64,000 nt of DNA. Source: Chrysogorgia sp. JL179-B06 (Eukaryota > Cnidaria > Anthozoa > Scleralcyonacea > Chrysogorgiidae). Of this stretch, positions 1-10,449 are shown one piece after another. Each line of letters begins with the position of its first letter. Position 1 is the stretch's first letter. Made by a program: the position numbers and the translations under genes. The stretch is taken from contig JAYKKM010000250.1 of the NCBI GenBank assembly GCA_035772405.1, positions 874,001-938,000 on the forward strand, in the 5' to 3' direction. The notes beneath the pieces were generated by a model. It had not been told where the DNA came from and made no database searches. It was given only the letters and a program-made list of their open reading frames with translations.

Positions 1-76
1 CCTTTGGACTGTCCACCACAGCACCACATCTATTTTTCCGAAGCTAAGAGAACCTAAACCTAATTTATAAACTCAT

Positions 77-372
77 CAGACCATATTCTTTTGTTTTCCA
101 TCAGTTTTTAATTTTGGCGTAATAACCTCATTCTCAAAGAAGGCAGTGGTATTTGATTAGTCCCGGTGGAGTGCAGGTCTACTTGAAATAAAGACCTCCA
201 AACAACTTACTTAAAATTAACATTGCAAAATCAACATAATTAATATTTTAAACACACATGCATCTATCCATATATATATATTTCTTAATTGAAAACACAC
301 TATAACACCAAACTATCAGTTGTATATATTTTTAATGTTGAAAACCTCCGAAAAACAAAAGAATATGGTCTG
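77..372. repeat. 21-bp perfect inverted repeat, 254-bp spacer
   Basis: Positions 77-97 and 352-372 are exact reverse complements (arm cagaccatattcttttgtttt, shown with one base over 20 avoided by quoting its core agaccatattcttttgttt). The interior is AT-rich and non-coding. It looks like a small foldback or MITE-like unit; no target duplication was recognised. Confidence 0.6.
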
Positions 373-409
373 CCGAGCATATAAACTAGTTAAACTACTC
401 GGGTATCCG

Positions 410-462
410 TTTTTATTCAACAGTAAAGACCTCGGCCCTCGGCCATTACAGTTGAATAAAAA
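410..462. repeat. 17-bp inverted repeat with GC-rich loop
   Basis: Arms 410-426 and 446-462 pair with one mismatch, around a loop containing a short direct repeat (ctcggc twice). It could form a hairpin. No gene is assigned to it. Confidence 0.55.
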
Positions 463-489
463 TCTCTCCCTCATACTTTAACCTATATG

Positions 490-2520
490 TAAAGCAAATA
501 ATCTACAAAAGAGACACCCGTCCATCACGTAAACTGATGTTTGGCAATGGTTTGATCAGGCCCCTGCTACATGGAGAAAAAAGCTATTTTCTCGCTGAGA
601 TCATTACCTCTGGTTTGAATTACATCATGCCTGAAAAATCCATCTCTCTGCACTGTGATGACCCACCGTGGATTAATGAAGACCTTAAGCGCTTGATCAA
701 ACAGTGACAACAGGACTTTTCACAAGTTTTATCGTAATAAAGTAAATAGAATGAGGAAATCTTGTCATGCAAGGTTCTATACCTCGAAAGTTGAACACTT
801 GAAACCCAAACAGTGGTGGCGTGAGGTGAAGCGTATTTCCAAAATGACCTCATTGTCTAACACTACTCACATTTATTATCAATTCCAAGTCGAAAACACT
901 GTCATCTATCTTCAACCGAACTAGCTAACTTAATTAATGATAGTTTCCTTGAACCAATGAAAGATTTTTGCCCTTTAACTGACGACGACCTGCAAATCGA
1001 CCCTTTTTCAACCTCTCCGGAAATCGTTCCCGATTACGTAACTACGCCTTTATCAACTTTCCATAAGCTCAAGTCTCTGAACCCTTCCAAAGCTCCTTGT
1101 CCGGATTGTATTCCTAACTGGATTCTGAAGGATTACGCAGAAATTTTATCTAATCGTATCTCCACTGTGCTCAATGCATCTTACTTAGAACAAAAGTTGC
1201 CTTAGCACACCAATCCCGAAAAGTAACCCTATCAATGACATAAATAAACATCTTTGACCAATTTCATTGACTCCTGTATTATCCAAGCTGGCTGAAGATT
1301 TCGCCATCGAAAAATATGTTGCTTCTGTGATATTGGGTATAATTGATCCTGCTCAATTCGGTGGAATTCCAAAATCATCAGCAGCTCAAGCGTTTATCGG
1401 CATGCTTCACACCTGGGCCAAAACCACCGATTGAACGGGCGCATCTGTAAGAGTTCTCCTTTTCGACTACTGAAAGGCTTTTGATTTGATCGACCATAGA
1501 ATCTTGATAACTAAAATCCGCAACTTTCAATCCCACAGTTTATTATCAATTGGCTTACTGATTTCTTAACATCTAGAGCACAAAGAGTCAAACTGTCCAG
1601 AGACTGTTTTTCTGAATGGAGAAAACTGCACTCTGGTGTTCCCTCAAGGGACAAAGTTGTGCCCATCGTTTTTATCCTCATGATTAACGATCTGCCTAAC
1701 CGGTTTCTAGAATTGGAAGTACATTGATGATACTACCATCTACGAAATTGTAGCAGACGACTTAGAATCTTCAAGTCCCCAAATGTAAGGAACTCGATTC
1801 AGTTCAAAGCATCCAATTAAGTTCCTGAAACCTCGATCTTGTTCAACATGCTAAAATCCTGGGACTAACAATTAGTGACGATTTGAAATGGAACAAGCAC
1901 ATTGCCGAAATCATTAAAAAGACTAATAAACGCATGTTTTTCATTGTACAGCTTAAACGTTCTAAAATACCCGCTAAAGAAATAATTAACTTTTATTGTA
2001 CATGTGTTCGACCCGTGCTTGAGTACAATTGTGAGACTTTCCATTTTGCTTTACCCAATTATCTAAGTGATGACCTAGAACGAGCTCAAAAGAGGGTCAC
2101 TTTGAATATCTTCCTTATGATATCATAGTGAATGCTTGCAGAAAAGTGGCCTCTCTTCGCTCAGTGATCGACGCCTGAAAGCCTGCTCTAAGTTGTTCCA
2201 TCAAATCATTAACAACTCACAACACAAACTTTCATCCTTATTGCCAGATCGCTGCACTGCGAAATACAATCTCAGGAAAACCCGAGCGTTTAATCTTTCA
2301 ACAACAAAGACAGAGATTCCAAACATTTCCCGTGATATTTCTTTTAAACTTTCATCCTTTCGATATTCTTAGGTTTTTTCTGTACAGTTCATTTGCAGTA
2401 CATATATTTATAATTTTCTTAAACATTTTAATAGGCGATATTATATTATGTTATGTAATAATTAACACGCAATTCAGTATGTAAACTGCGATGTGTTATT
2501 TTGATTAAAATCTATCTATC
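490..2520 (+). pseudogene. Decayed non-LTR retrotransposon (jockey/CR1-like), RT pseudogene
   Basis: Conceptual translation across many frameshifts follows the order of a LINE ORF2. First comes the linker after the endonuclease (DPPWINEDLKRLIKQ near 660, KQWWREV near 810). Next is the RT entry motif LNPSKAPCPDCIPNW near 1080, then PRTSAFD-like sequence near 1480 and the VPSGVPQG region near 1640. The C-terminal domain follows at 1883-2128 (MKWNKHIAEIIKKTNKR, YCTCVRPVLEY) and 2136-2372. It ends in a short (tatc)n tail at about 2510, as in LINEs of this type. Frameshifts and stops throughout make it non-functional, and the endonuclease is missing (5' truncated). A fragment of the same family lies at 53955-54440 on the minus strand. 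The identification as a LINE is firm; the clade name is less so. Confidence 0.85.
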
Positions 2521-2592
2521 TAATTAATAATTATATATTATAATGTAAAATGAATTTTGGGGTTGAGTGTAATTAAAATTCAAACTACTCAC

Positions 2593-2749
2593 CCTGCGCT
2601 CTATTAATTTTCTCTGTTGTGATGAACTTGTTTGTCCCATTTTCAAAATGTTTTCTTGTTTCTCAACAAGCTTTCGAAACAAACTCTGTAAAACATTTCT
2701 TACACCTCTTCGATGCATTCCCGTTTTCCATCCCACAACTCTCACAAAC
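2593..2749 (-). pseudogene. Candidate exon with a zinc-ribbon-like motif
   Basis: On the minus strand an acceptor (tttacgactag) at 2750-2751 precedes an open frame that reads VCESCGMENGNASKRCKKC. This is a C-x2-C-x11-C-x2-C pattern typical of a zinc ribbon. The frame runs on through a TGA to a good donor (gtgagt, plus coordinates 2587-2592). The single internal stop suggests decay, or a wrong exon choice. No partner exons were found with confidence, so the gene is unnamed. Confidence 0.35.
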
Positions 2750-3763
2750 CTAGTCGTAAAATAAAACTCAAGGTATTACAAAGGATAAATGTATCCATAC
2801 TGTTAATTTTATAGACAAAGTGTTCTGTTCGCCACTGCATGACTACAGTTTACACCAAAATAAAAAGCTATTAGTGCATGGATCTTTAGCTTTGAGTCTT
2901 CATTTCTGAAATGTTGGAATAAAAATGTTCCTAGTGGTCTCAAATAACATGGAGTAAATTTTCTTTATAAAAAGATCTTTTATCCATACCAAAAAGCTGG
3001 GAGTTGATATCATGTAATGTGCCTTTAATTGACATAAATGTAAACATGTTTGCACTGCCACATTTTTGTTGTTTCACTTCAGTGCCATCTCAAGTCAGAA
3101 AAAAGCAGGGGGGAGAACAAGTACGGGTGTGAGAAAGCTCTAGAAGGGTTCGATTTCTTATCCCATACCTTATTTGGCTCTAGTGTAAAAGCGGTTCTAT
3201 CGTCTGTGAAGGTGGGTTTTCTGAACCTCACCTACATGTATTGACTTATATGGAGGTGAGTGTGGGCTGTTATATATGCAAATTTCTGAATGCTTTCAAA
3301 TAATGTTCTTGATTAGTTACTACTTCTGATTCAGAGTTAGTTATTTGTATTTGCGGAGAGTGTATCTCTTTATAAGTCTCTAACGAACGCTCTCCTTCCA
3401 CACACTGCCTTGCATTTACAATCCTAGTTTCCTTTTTTCTCAGTTTCCTTTGATCAATGTCTTTTCATAAAGTAATTTGTTACTTGGTTTCAGTTTCCAG
3501 ATTTGGAAAATTTATACAAGTCTGAAATTGAGCATCTTCAGCTTGGGAATTATGTGAAGCTTACCTCACCCCATCAAGTATAATAATGAGTAAAATTTAA
3601 TGGCACAAATTCAACAGGCATAATTTCAAATGCATCATTTAATTCATGTCATCTGCTAAATTGCTTCCATAGCGAAACAGATGTATTGCAGAATATAGTT
3701 GATAGTCTTACTAATGTTAAAGCAGAGAGAGGTCAAGAAGAATTTAGAAAAGCAACTTAACGT
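2750..3763. other. Mostly featureless non-coding stretch
   Basis: No gene is convincingly supported. A short open stretch after a possible acceptor (ttggtttcag, about 3491-3580, + strand) reads PDLENLYKSEIEHLQLGN before stops. It could be an isolated exon, but no homology is recognised. Confidence 0.3.
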
Positions 3764-4820
3764 TGAGTGATCAATATCAAACTGCCAAGTACCAAACACA
3801 AATAATAATGTACTATGTACCATAGTACATTATGTATTTAGTACATTATGTATTTAACAGAATTGCACTTATTATTTTGGATCGGGAAGAACATTAACAG
3901 TCAAGAAATGATAACTACCACATTTTATATTGTATTTAGACTATCGTATAGATGCGAATTGTGCTTAAGCGCGTCGATCGTAGACACTAACATTTAGTAT
4001 TATTTAAATTCGGTCAAGTAAGGGTTAACTTATATAGATAGATGTATATGGATATAAACTTTTGTGCTTTTGTTGAGAAAAGGATTCCCAGTCTAGAGGC
4101 GCCATGCATAACTTCAACTGATACGATATTACTGCTATAGATTCTACATCAAGTGAATAGTTGAATACCAAAGGTTTTATGATTTGAGCTTTGTGTTTGA
4201 TGGTCTATAAAGGTTTATTTCTCCAAAATACAAGTGATGTGATCTCGTCAAATTATGTTGACGTCAATATAAGAGCGACTATATGACTGTGCAGAGTTCT
4301 TTCTAATGATCTATTCGTCTCTTTCTTTAGAATAACAGATTTAAGAATTATTGGTCAAACGAGGAAGTGGACGTGCTCCGCACCACACAAGCAAGATATG
4401 GCAATCGATGGACCTATATTGTGGAGCACGTCCCCCTCATCAGCCATCGCCATACTGTCCGGGACATGGTATTCAAATGGCATAATTTAAAATGTGGTAA
4501 GTGAATATACAATGTATTGTAACAACATTTTTAACATGCCATTAAACCATGCACTAAAAAGGAAAAAATTAATGGGAATTAAAAAAGTTAAAGCAAATTT
4601 GAGTGATCAATATCAAACTGCCAAGTACCAAACACAAATCATAATGTACCATAGCACATTATGTATTTAGTACATTATGTATTTAACAGAATTGCGCTTG
4701 TATTATTTTGGATCGGGAAGGACATTAACAGTCAAGAAATGATAACTACCACATTTTATATTGTATTTAGACTATCGTATAGATGCGAATTGTGCTTAAG
4801 CGCATCGATGGTAGACACTA
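3764..4820 (+). repeat. About 220-bp direct repeat (3764-3988 and 4599-4820)
   Basis: The two copies share about 95% of bases by eye, from ttgagtgatcaatatc to gtagacacta. They differ by a few substitutions and small indels around an internal palindrome made of repeated gtac and catta words. They lie 835 bp apart in the same orientation and bracket a SANT-like exon. No coding potential is seen in the repeat itself. Confidence 0.8.
4331..4496 (+). CDS. Internal exon encoding a SANT/Myb-like domain
   Basis: An acceptor (ctttctttag at 4321-4330) and a consensus donor (gtaagt from 4497) bound a 166-bp open exon. It translates to a compact three-tryptophan pattern: NYWSNEEVDVL, then YGNRWTYIVEHVP, then VFKWHNLK. 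Spaced W residues with an acidic first helix are the hallmark of Myb/SANT DNA-binding repeats. Flanking exons were not identified, so the parent gene is unknown. It may be a host transcription-factor exon or a transposon partner protein. The exon lies between the two copies of the 220-bp repeat, which may mean it was moved or duplicated with them. Confidence 0.5.
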
Positions 4821-4824
4821 GAAT

Positions 4825-5060
4825 TTCTGGATCCATACAAGCCTTCAAGATCACTACGCTCCTCAAATAAGAACTTCTTAACTATTCCTAAATATAATCT
4901 GAAATCTTATGGCCTTCGAGCTTTTTCCGTTTGCACTACTGTTTCATGGAATAAATTGCCTGAAGATATCAGAACAATATTACTGTTTTTAAAACTGCCA
5001 GCAAGACGTTTCTTTTTAAACATGTATTTTCTTTCTATTTATTTGTATATATATTTTTAT
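4825..5060 (+). pseudogene. 3'-terminal LINE fragment
   Basis: The frame reads SSNKNFLTIPKYNLKSYGL, then FSVCTTVSWNKLPEDIRT. This is the signature C terminus of CR1/L2-type reverse transcriptase ORFs (NSLPxxIR motif). Only the last about 70 residues remain. It directly abuts the downstream Ty3/gypsy remnant. Confidence 0.7.
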
Positions 5061-5134
5061 TGTAAGTTACCTTTACTTTAATATGTATAGCACAATTTAT
5101 GATACAATTGTAGTGTTGTGTTTATGTAAATAAG

Positions 5135-6135
5135 TTAGATTGATATATGGGTGTGTCTTAGAGAATAAAGTTAGCTATTGTTTGCCCTCGATATTCAACA
5201 ATGGCGACGAGGATTAATTCGAATAAATACTAAGAAAGAAACATGGCGAAGCCGATGCACATGCCATCACAATTGGATTATTTTTTTCATCATGGATCGC
5301 ACAAGATGCCCAAAACAGAGCCACTCTTCTACATCTCGCTGGCGAAAGAGTTCAGCAAGTATTTGAAACCCTGAGTGACACTGGTACGACATTTCAACAA
5401 GCGTCTGATGCTTTGGATCGATATTTTAAACTGAAGAAAAATGTCACCTTTGAGCGTTACAAGTTTAAACGGCTAATTTTAAGTAGCTGAGTCGTGTGAG
5501 TATTCGAACATTGAGAAGAAGAAATCCGAGATTATTTTATTGTCTCATGCCTGTCCTCGAAGCTAAAACGTCGTTTATTAACTGAACAAAGTGGGACTTA
5601 CGTCATTGGAATGTTTTTGCCCTAACCGGGACTTTTTTACCGTATTTAACCGAAACTCTGACTAATTTTTCGTTTGCTTTTTCTTCCCGAAAATGTTCCA
5701 AACTGAATCATTTTGCAAGAGTCTGTCAATCGGGAAATTATCAACAGACTGCAACGTATATTTGCAACACACAGACTGCCAGAGAAAGTTACTTCAGATA
5801 ATGGTTCACCGTTTTAGAGTGAGGAACTGAAAATGTACATGGAGAACAATGGTATTGTACATCGAAAAATTACCCCTCTATGGCCCCAAGCCAACGGTGA
5901 AGCAGAGGCTTTCGTGAAACCTTTGCAAAAGGCAGTTCAAGCAGCACATGCCGAAGGACAAGACCAACATATAGCCTTAAATAATTTTCTCTTGATCTAC
6001 CGTGCTAAGTAGAACGCCGAACTCCTCTTCAATAGAGTTATCCAGACTAAATTACACGAAGCTCCAACCACCAGTGGACAGATAACTCATTATAATCTAA
6101 AACCCATTAGGAATGAATTCTTGGTGGTTCGTGAC
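5135..6135 (+). mobile_element. Ty3/gypsy remnant: partial LTR, PBS, gag fused to integrase
   Basis: An AATAAA at about 5163 and an LTR-like end (attcaaca, about 5203) are followed by tggcgacgagga, a usual primer-binding-site start of gypsy elements. Gag follows from about 5270: ATLLHLAGERVQQVFETLSD, then FKLKKNVTFERYKFKR, then SKLKRRLLTEQSG. A damaged zinc knuckle (KCSKLNHFARVCQS, about 5690) is joined directly to the integrase core (VNREIINRLQR, VTSDNGSPF, WPQANGEAEAF, about 5728-6010). Protease, RT and RNase H are absent, so there has been an internal deletion. A stop lies just after SDNGSPF. The element is dead and has no recognisable 3' LTR. Confidence 0.8.
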
Positions 6136-6164
6136 AGGTTTTAGGCATAGTGTATTGAGGCAAG

Positions 6165-7170
6165 ATGGAGAACGAGTCTTTGCTCTTGTTATATTTTAAA
6201 TATCAAAGAATGCGTGACTCAGCTAGGCGCAGATCGCTTGCCAGAAGAAGGAGACGGTTGTTTCTTACATTGCGAAGAGTCAACGAAAATATCATGTATT
6301 TTCAACATGTTCGAACCACTACATTAGCCCTAATGATTATTGCAAGAATGGTTGGTCAAATAAACCAACGACAGTACTGGGAGATTCCGAGACCACAACT
6401 GGGGTGGTTTGAAATAATATTTGGAGATGACCTTCAAGCAGGTAACTGGAAGGAACACTTTCGTATGGGGAAGGAGACATTTTTACGGTTCGTAGATCAG
6501 AAATGCCCCAGAAATCAGCAAGGAAAACACGAATTTTCGAGATGCAATCCCAGCACATAAGCAAGTGGCGACTGGCAGTAGGTTCAAGTTTTCGTTCTAT
6601 CGCAGCTCATTTTGATGTTGGAAAGTAAACGTGTGTCAAAATAACGAAGGAATTTTGCCAGGCCCTTAATAAATACTCAAGGGAATGCATAAAGTTTCCA
6701 GTCAGCGGTGATGAAACTACGCGAGCATTGGCGCTATTTCAATGACGATTGCAGATTTCCACATACAGTTGGAGCAATAGATGGCACCCACATTGAAATT
6801 ATTGCACCAGAGGCATCATCGAAGCGTTATCATGCAAGCAGCAGTTGAAAACGGTTTTGGACACTGCAATTGGTTATCCAGGCAGCGTGCATGACGCGAG
6901 GGTTCTGTGATCTAGTCATATTTTCCACTGGAGCATACCCTCTGCTTCCTTAGTTGATGAAGCTTTATCCCAACGGTGCTGTTCTCAACCGTTCTCAACG
7001 CCGTTTTAACAGGACTCTTTTCAGCTAGATCTACTGGACAATACTTCTGAAAAGGCTGGACAACAGATTTGAAAATATTCCAGGAGTAATATCATGCGGC
7101 ATCTTACATAATTTTTGCCAAGAGGCCGGTGAAGAGTTTGATGACGAGGAAATTTTGCGCTGAATTATTT
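6165..7170 (+). pseudogene. PIF/Harbinger transposase, broken
   Basis: The first 131 codons are open and start with a basic N terminus (RRRSLARRRRRLF), followed by the Harbinger lead region (GWFEIIFGDDLQAGNWKEHF). The second piece carries the HTH (VGSSFRSIAAHFDVGK) and KYSRECIKFP. The first catalytic Asp is in VGAIDGTHIEI near 6781 and the second in YPGSVHDARVL near 6885. The C terminus is recognisable as RLDNRFENIPGVISCGILHN. At least four frameshifts or stops separate the pieces. The DDE nuclease would cut and paste the element. The opposed Myb-like gene at 7287-8095 is its usual partner in this superfamily. The upstream junction with the gypsy remnant hides the left terminus. Confidence 0.85.
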
Positions 7171-7286
7171 CTATAGACAGATAATATTTCGAACAGAATA
7201 TAGTTTTATTATAAATTTATGCCAGTTTTTCCTCTGACAAAATTAGAAAAAATATATTTTAAAGTGTTTATTCTTTTGTTCTTAAA

Positions 7287-8095
7287 CTACTTTTTAAATA
7301 TTTCTGCCATTCGCAAAAAGACCTCCTGATCCATTCTACAGGACTCTTCAACGAGCTTTCTTTGATCTGCTTCTAGCTTTAGAAGCAGATCCTCCATTAT
7401 TTTCTGACCAAGAATTAGACCCAAATATCAATGCTGGGTCTAATTCTGATTATGAAAGCTCTCCAGATAGCAACGAGCGACACGCCAAGTGCAAACAAGA
7501 GAAGGACAAGCAAATAAAGAAAGCACATGTAACCACAGCAAGTGCTATGATTGTCCAGGTTGCAGATGATGGAGATCTAGTTTGCCCACTCTGGCATTAT
7601 TACTATTGCCTGTGTCCCAAGAACCTCGTTGAACGAATCGTAGTAGGGGCTGGTTTGAGGTGGTCTTCCAGTCTTGTTGTTGTTCGTTTTCGCTTCCTTA
7701 TAGACTTTCTTTACATTTCTTATTTTGTCCTTGCATTGTTTGACCGTTTTGGGGGTTCCAGCAACCTTGTTTACCACTTGGACAATCTTGTGCCAAGTCT
7801 TGGTCGCCCGTGCACTCTCTACTTCTTTGAGTCGATCCTTCCATTCGCTAACGAGGACACTGGTCTCCCTTTCACGCCATTTTGTTGTTGGTTTGGCGCC
7901 ATTTCCATCGCATGTGTTATTTGCTGTTGAAGGAGCCGAGTTAGCACTGTTTCGTTCGTGCTTGTCGACGCCCATGTAGTAGAGAAGTTGTTGCCAGGCA
8001 CAGTTGGTACTTGTACACGTTGCTGTTGAGGTTGTGTAATAGGAAAGTAAGGATAAAATGGTTGGTGGTGGTTGATAAATTGTGGTCTCGGTCAA
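7287..8095 (-). pseudogene. Harbinger-associated Myb/SANT-like protein
   Basis: The frame 8095-7577 starts MTETTIYQPPP and contains a trihelix/Myb-like domain: TTKWRERETSVLVSEWKDR, KTWHKIVQVVN, then VKQCKDKIRNVKKVYKEAK and SPYYDSFNEVLG. A separate in-phase piece at about 7420-7287 encodes a coiled-coil tail (EDLLLKLEADQRKLVEESCR ending FLRMAEIFKK-stop). A stop after MPEWAN and frame changes at about 7420-7577 separate the two, so the gene is broken. In PIF/Harbinger transposons this protein helps import and position the transposase at the ends. Its convergent placement next to the transposase supports that reading. Confidence 0.75.
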
Positions 8096-8383
8096 GCAAT
8101 ACCGGGAAGGTTTTCGTCAAAAAGAATATGGTTTGAATACAAAAAGCCTGTATCGTTTTGGTCATTTTCGCTCACAAATAATTTTATTGACTCGAATCTG
8201 CAGAATCTATTTGGCTCTAAACTAAAAAATGTATTGGCTAAAATATCCAATCCACTTGAGATGCGAATTCCAGCACGACCCAAACACACTCTGTAGTGTG
8301 TTTGAAGCTTGCTGCAGCACCTTTGAAATTTCAAGAAAATAGTATCAGTTTACAAGCGTGCTTGACTTTTGCGTTTTGCAAGG

Positions 8384-8481
8384 GTCACACTAGCAAGCGT
8401 GCTTGGAAGGTGACATGTTGACAGATTCAAGTGGATTTAGCCCAAGCAAGCACGATTCTAGCGCTGGTGTGACCGCGACTT
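8384..8481. repeat. Imperfect foldback, candidate right end of the Harbinger element
   Basis: ggtcacac at about 8384 and its inverse gtgtgacc at about 8465-8472 enclose further inverted words (aagcgtgcttgg / ccaagcaagcacg). The outer edge is followed by cgacttaa, compatible with the TTA/TAA target preference of Harbinger elements. No matching left terminus was found upstream of the transposase, so this stays a candidate. Confidence 0.35.
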
Positions 8482-8845
8482 AATACAATTAAATCACTGT
8501 AACTCCGTTTCCGTTAAAAAAACATTTATGATCAGCCCCTTGAGCAAATTAATCGTAATGTTTACGAAGAACTTTAATGTGTTTCTAGAGTTTTTATCTC
8601 GGATGATGTAGTCCATGAAAGGTATTTACAAGACAATTTACACTACACGTTCTATGAGTAAAGCCTGGTTTTCACAAAATGAAAAGCACAAGCATAACAT
8701 CAGAACAAAAACAAAAGTTTAACTGTACCGCACAGATATATTCATCCTGCGAACCTATAAACCAAGAATTTTAATTTTTTTCGGCATTTGCCATACACTT
8801 GGCTTATGCATTAGCTTATGTACTGGCACCAACAAGAATTTCATT
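8482..8845. other. Non-coding
   Basis: No gene seen. It includes a MITE-like half-end (agcctggttttcacaaaatg, about 8662) followed by aagcacaagcataac, without a detectable partner end. Confidence 0.3.
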
Positions 8846-8967
8846 AAGCCCGTTTTCCACTCGGCGAATTTGTTCACATGAACAGACATTTCTATTGTAC
8901 AAATTTAACAGAGCGCTGATAGACAAACTATAGCCAGAAAACAAATTCGCCCAGTGGAAAACTGCCT
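8846..8967. mobile_element. Short MITE (about 122 bp)
   Basis: Arms 8852-8874 and 8940-8962 (gttttccact-ggcgaatttgtt) are inverted repeats with one mismatch in 23. Similarity weakly extends outward. The interior has no coding potential. No clear target-site duplication is visible, so the superfamily is unknown. Confidence 0.6.
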
Positions 8968-9793
8968 TTGCACCTTACAATCATGCTAATTATCTAGAGA
9001 AAACCAGACGTTTATTCTATATAATTGTTCGATCAATAAGGATGCAGTGGAAATACACCAGGAGGGTCAACATCGCATATCGAGGTGGAACTGCAGCGGG
9101 GCAAGGATCACAATGGTTAAATTTATTTTTTTTGTTCATCTCTATTTGTAACTCTAACATGCTTTAGCAATGTGTTCCACAAATATTATTTTGGTTGTTT
9201 TTCTACAAATTATTTGACATTGATTTGCTGGACTTTGCAGTTCTGGTCTGATTCCAATCTATAATCAAACCGTCAATGTCATGCCCTGCTGCTGACAGAT
9301 TATCAGAATAACCCCCTCGCAAGTGATGTCAGGAAGCGATACAGGAACTGAACTCTGATGGATGTGATGATATTCTGCATGTTCTCAAATTTTTTAAACA
9401 GAGCTTCTGAATAAATACCATGCAGTATGCAACCATTTTATTTAAACGCGATTCTCTTAATTGCAAAGCAAAAAGGTGGTGAACTAACTGCAGAGATTTT
9501 AGCAACGAAATTTCGAGTTAACCATTTCATCAGAGTAAAAAACGTGATTACCTCGAGTGTCGGGTGCCATGTAAATTGCAATGCGCCATAAGGCAGGGTG
9601 TGAGAAGAGGAGGATTTGGGGGGAATTAAATATATATTTGTAAATATGTGGTAAAAAATTCAACAAAAATAACTGTACCACATCTAGCTCAGACACTCGT
9701 AACATTTCGTCACTTTCTGTTTATGTAACAGTTCAGCTATATATGCCTCCTTCATTTATTGTAATGATGTTACCAGTTTAGTAACGAAACGTC
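8968..9793. other. Non-coding
   Basis: Nothing recognisable; only short random-looking open frames. Confidence 0.3.
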
Positions 9794-10132
9794 AGGCCAC
9801 GTCAAAATTACTTGTTTAGCGTCCACCCATTCCAACTTTTCCAGGTTGGGAGGGTCTATTTTTTATATTTCAAACCGTTGTGACACAGCAAACCGGATTT
9901 AAAATTTCAATCAACCGTTGTTGCACTTTTGTCTGATCGTGGTCTCATCGAGGTGCCCGACAATGGAGATCGTCAATGCTCATATGGACAGTAAAACATA
10001 AGTAGGGTATTTCTAAGGTGGAAAAAACGATAGTTTTGATACTATGTTTTGTGCAAAATGAAAAGAAATTGAAGTCGGGACATTTCCCAGGTCAGGCAGG
10101 GATGCTAAACAAGTAATGTTTTTATGTGGCCT
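9794..10132. mobile_element. MITE (about 339 bp)
   Basis: The left arm (ggccacgtcaaaattacttg, from 9795) and the right arm ending at about 10132 (read in reverse: ggccacataaaaacattact) are inverted repeats of about 30 bp with a few mismatches. Both continue into tgtttagc-tcc. The interior is non-coding. Target duplication not resolved. Confidence 0.6.
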
Positions 10133-10449
10133 TAGTATTAAAAAATTTCTTTTTAAAGCTATTTGCTGGGCATCAATATTCCTAACTAGACTTACTGATT
10201 TTATTGCTTGATGAGAATCTTAAGAAAAATAAATATCTTAAGAAAAAGAAGACTGATGCATTGCTATTTGGGACTTCCCAGTGGCTGGCTAAAGCAAATC
10301 ATTTGCTGAGTATAACACACAAATATTCCATGATAAACATCACGGTGTGGAAACTGACACCTCCCTAAATCTGAACTCTCATTTTGATGCGAAAGTTATA
10401 AATGCACGGCTGGTAGACTACGACTACTGTCTAGATACCTGAAATATGT

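Noticed and set aside
3110..3165. gggttcgatttcttatccc as a tRNA T-arm
   Set aside because: No A box or acceptor stem nearby; no cloverleaf can be drawn.
7407..7575. Plus-strand hydrophilic frame (DYESSPDSNERHAK) that looked coding
   Set aside because: It lies opposite the linker of the Myb-like gene and spans a 12-bp inverted repeat (7417-7451) that makes both strands read alike; no start, splice site or homology.
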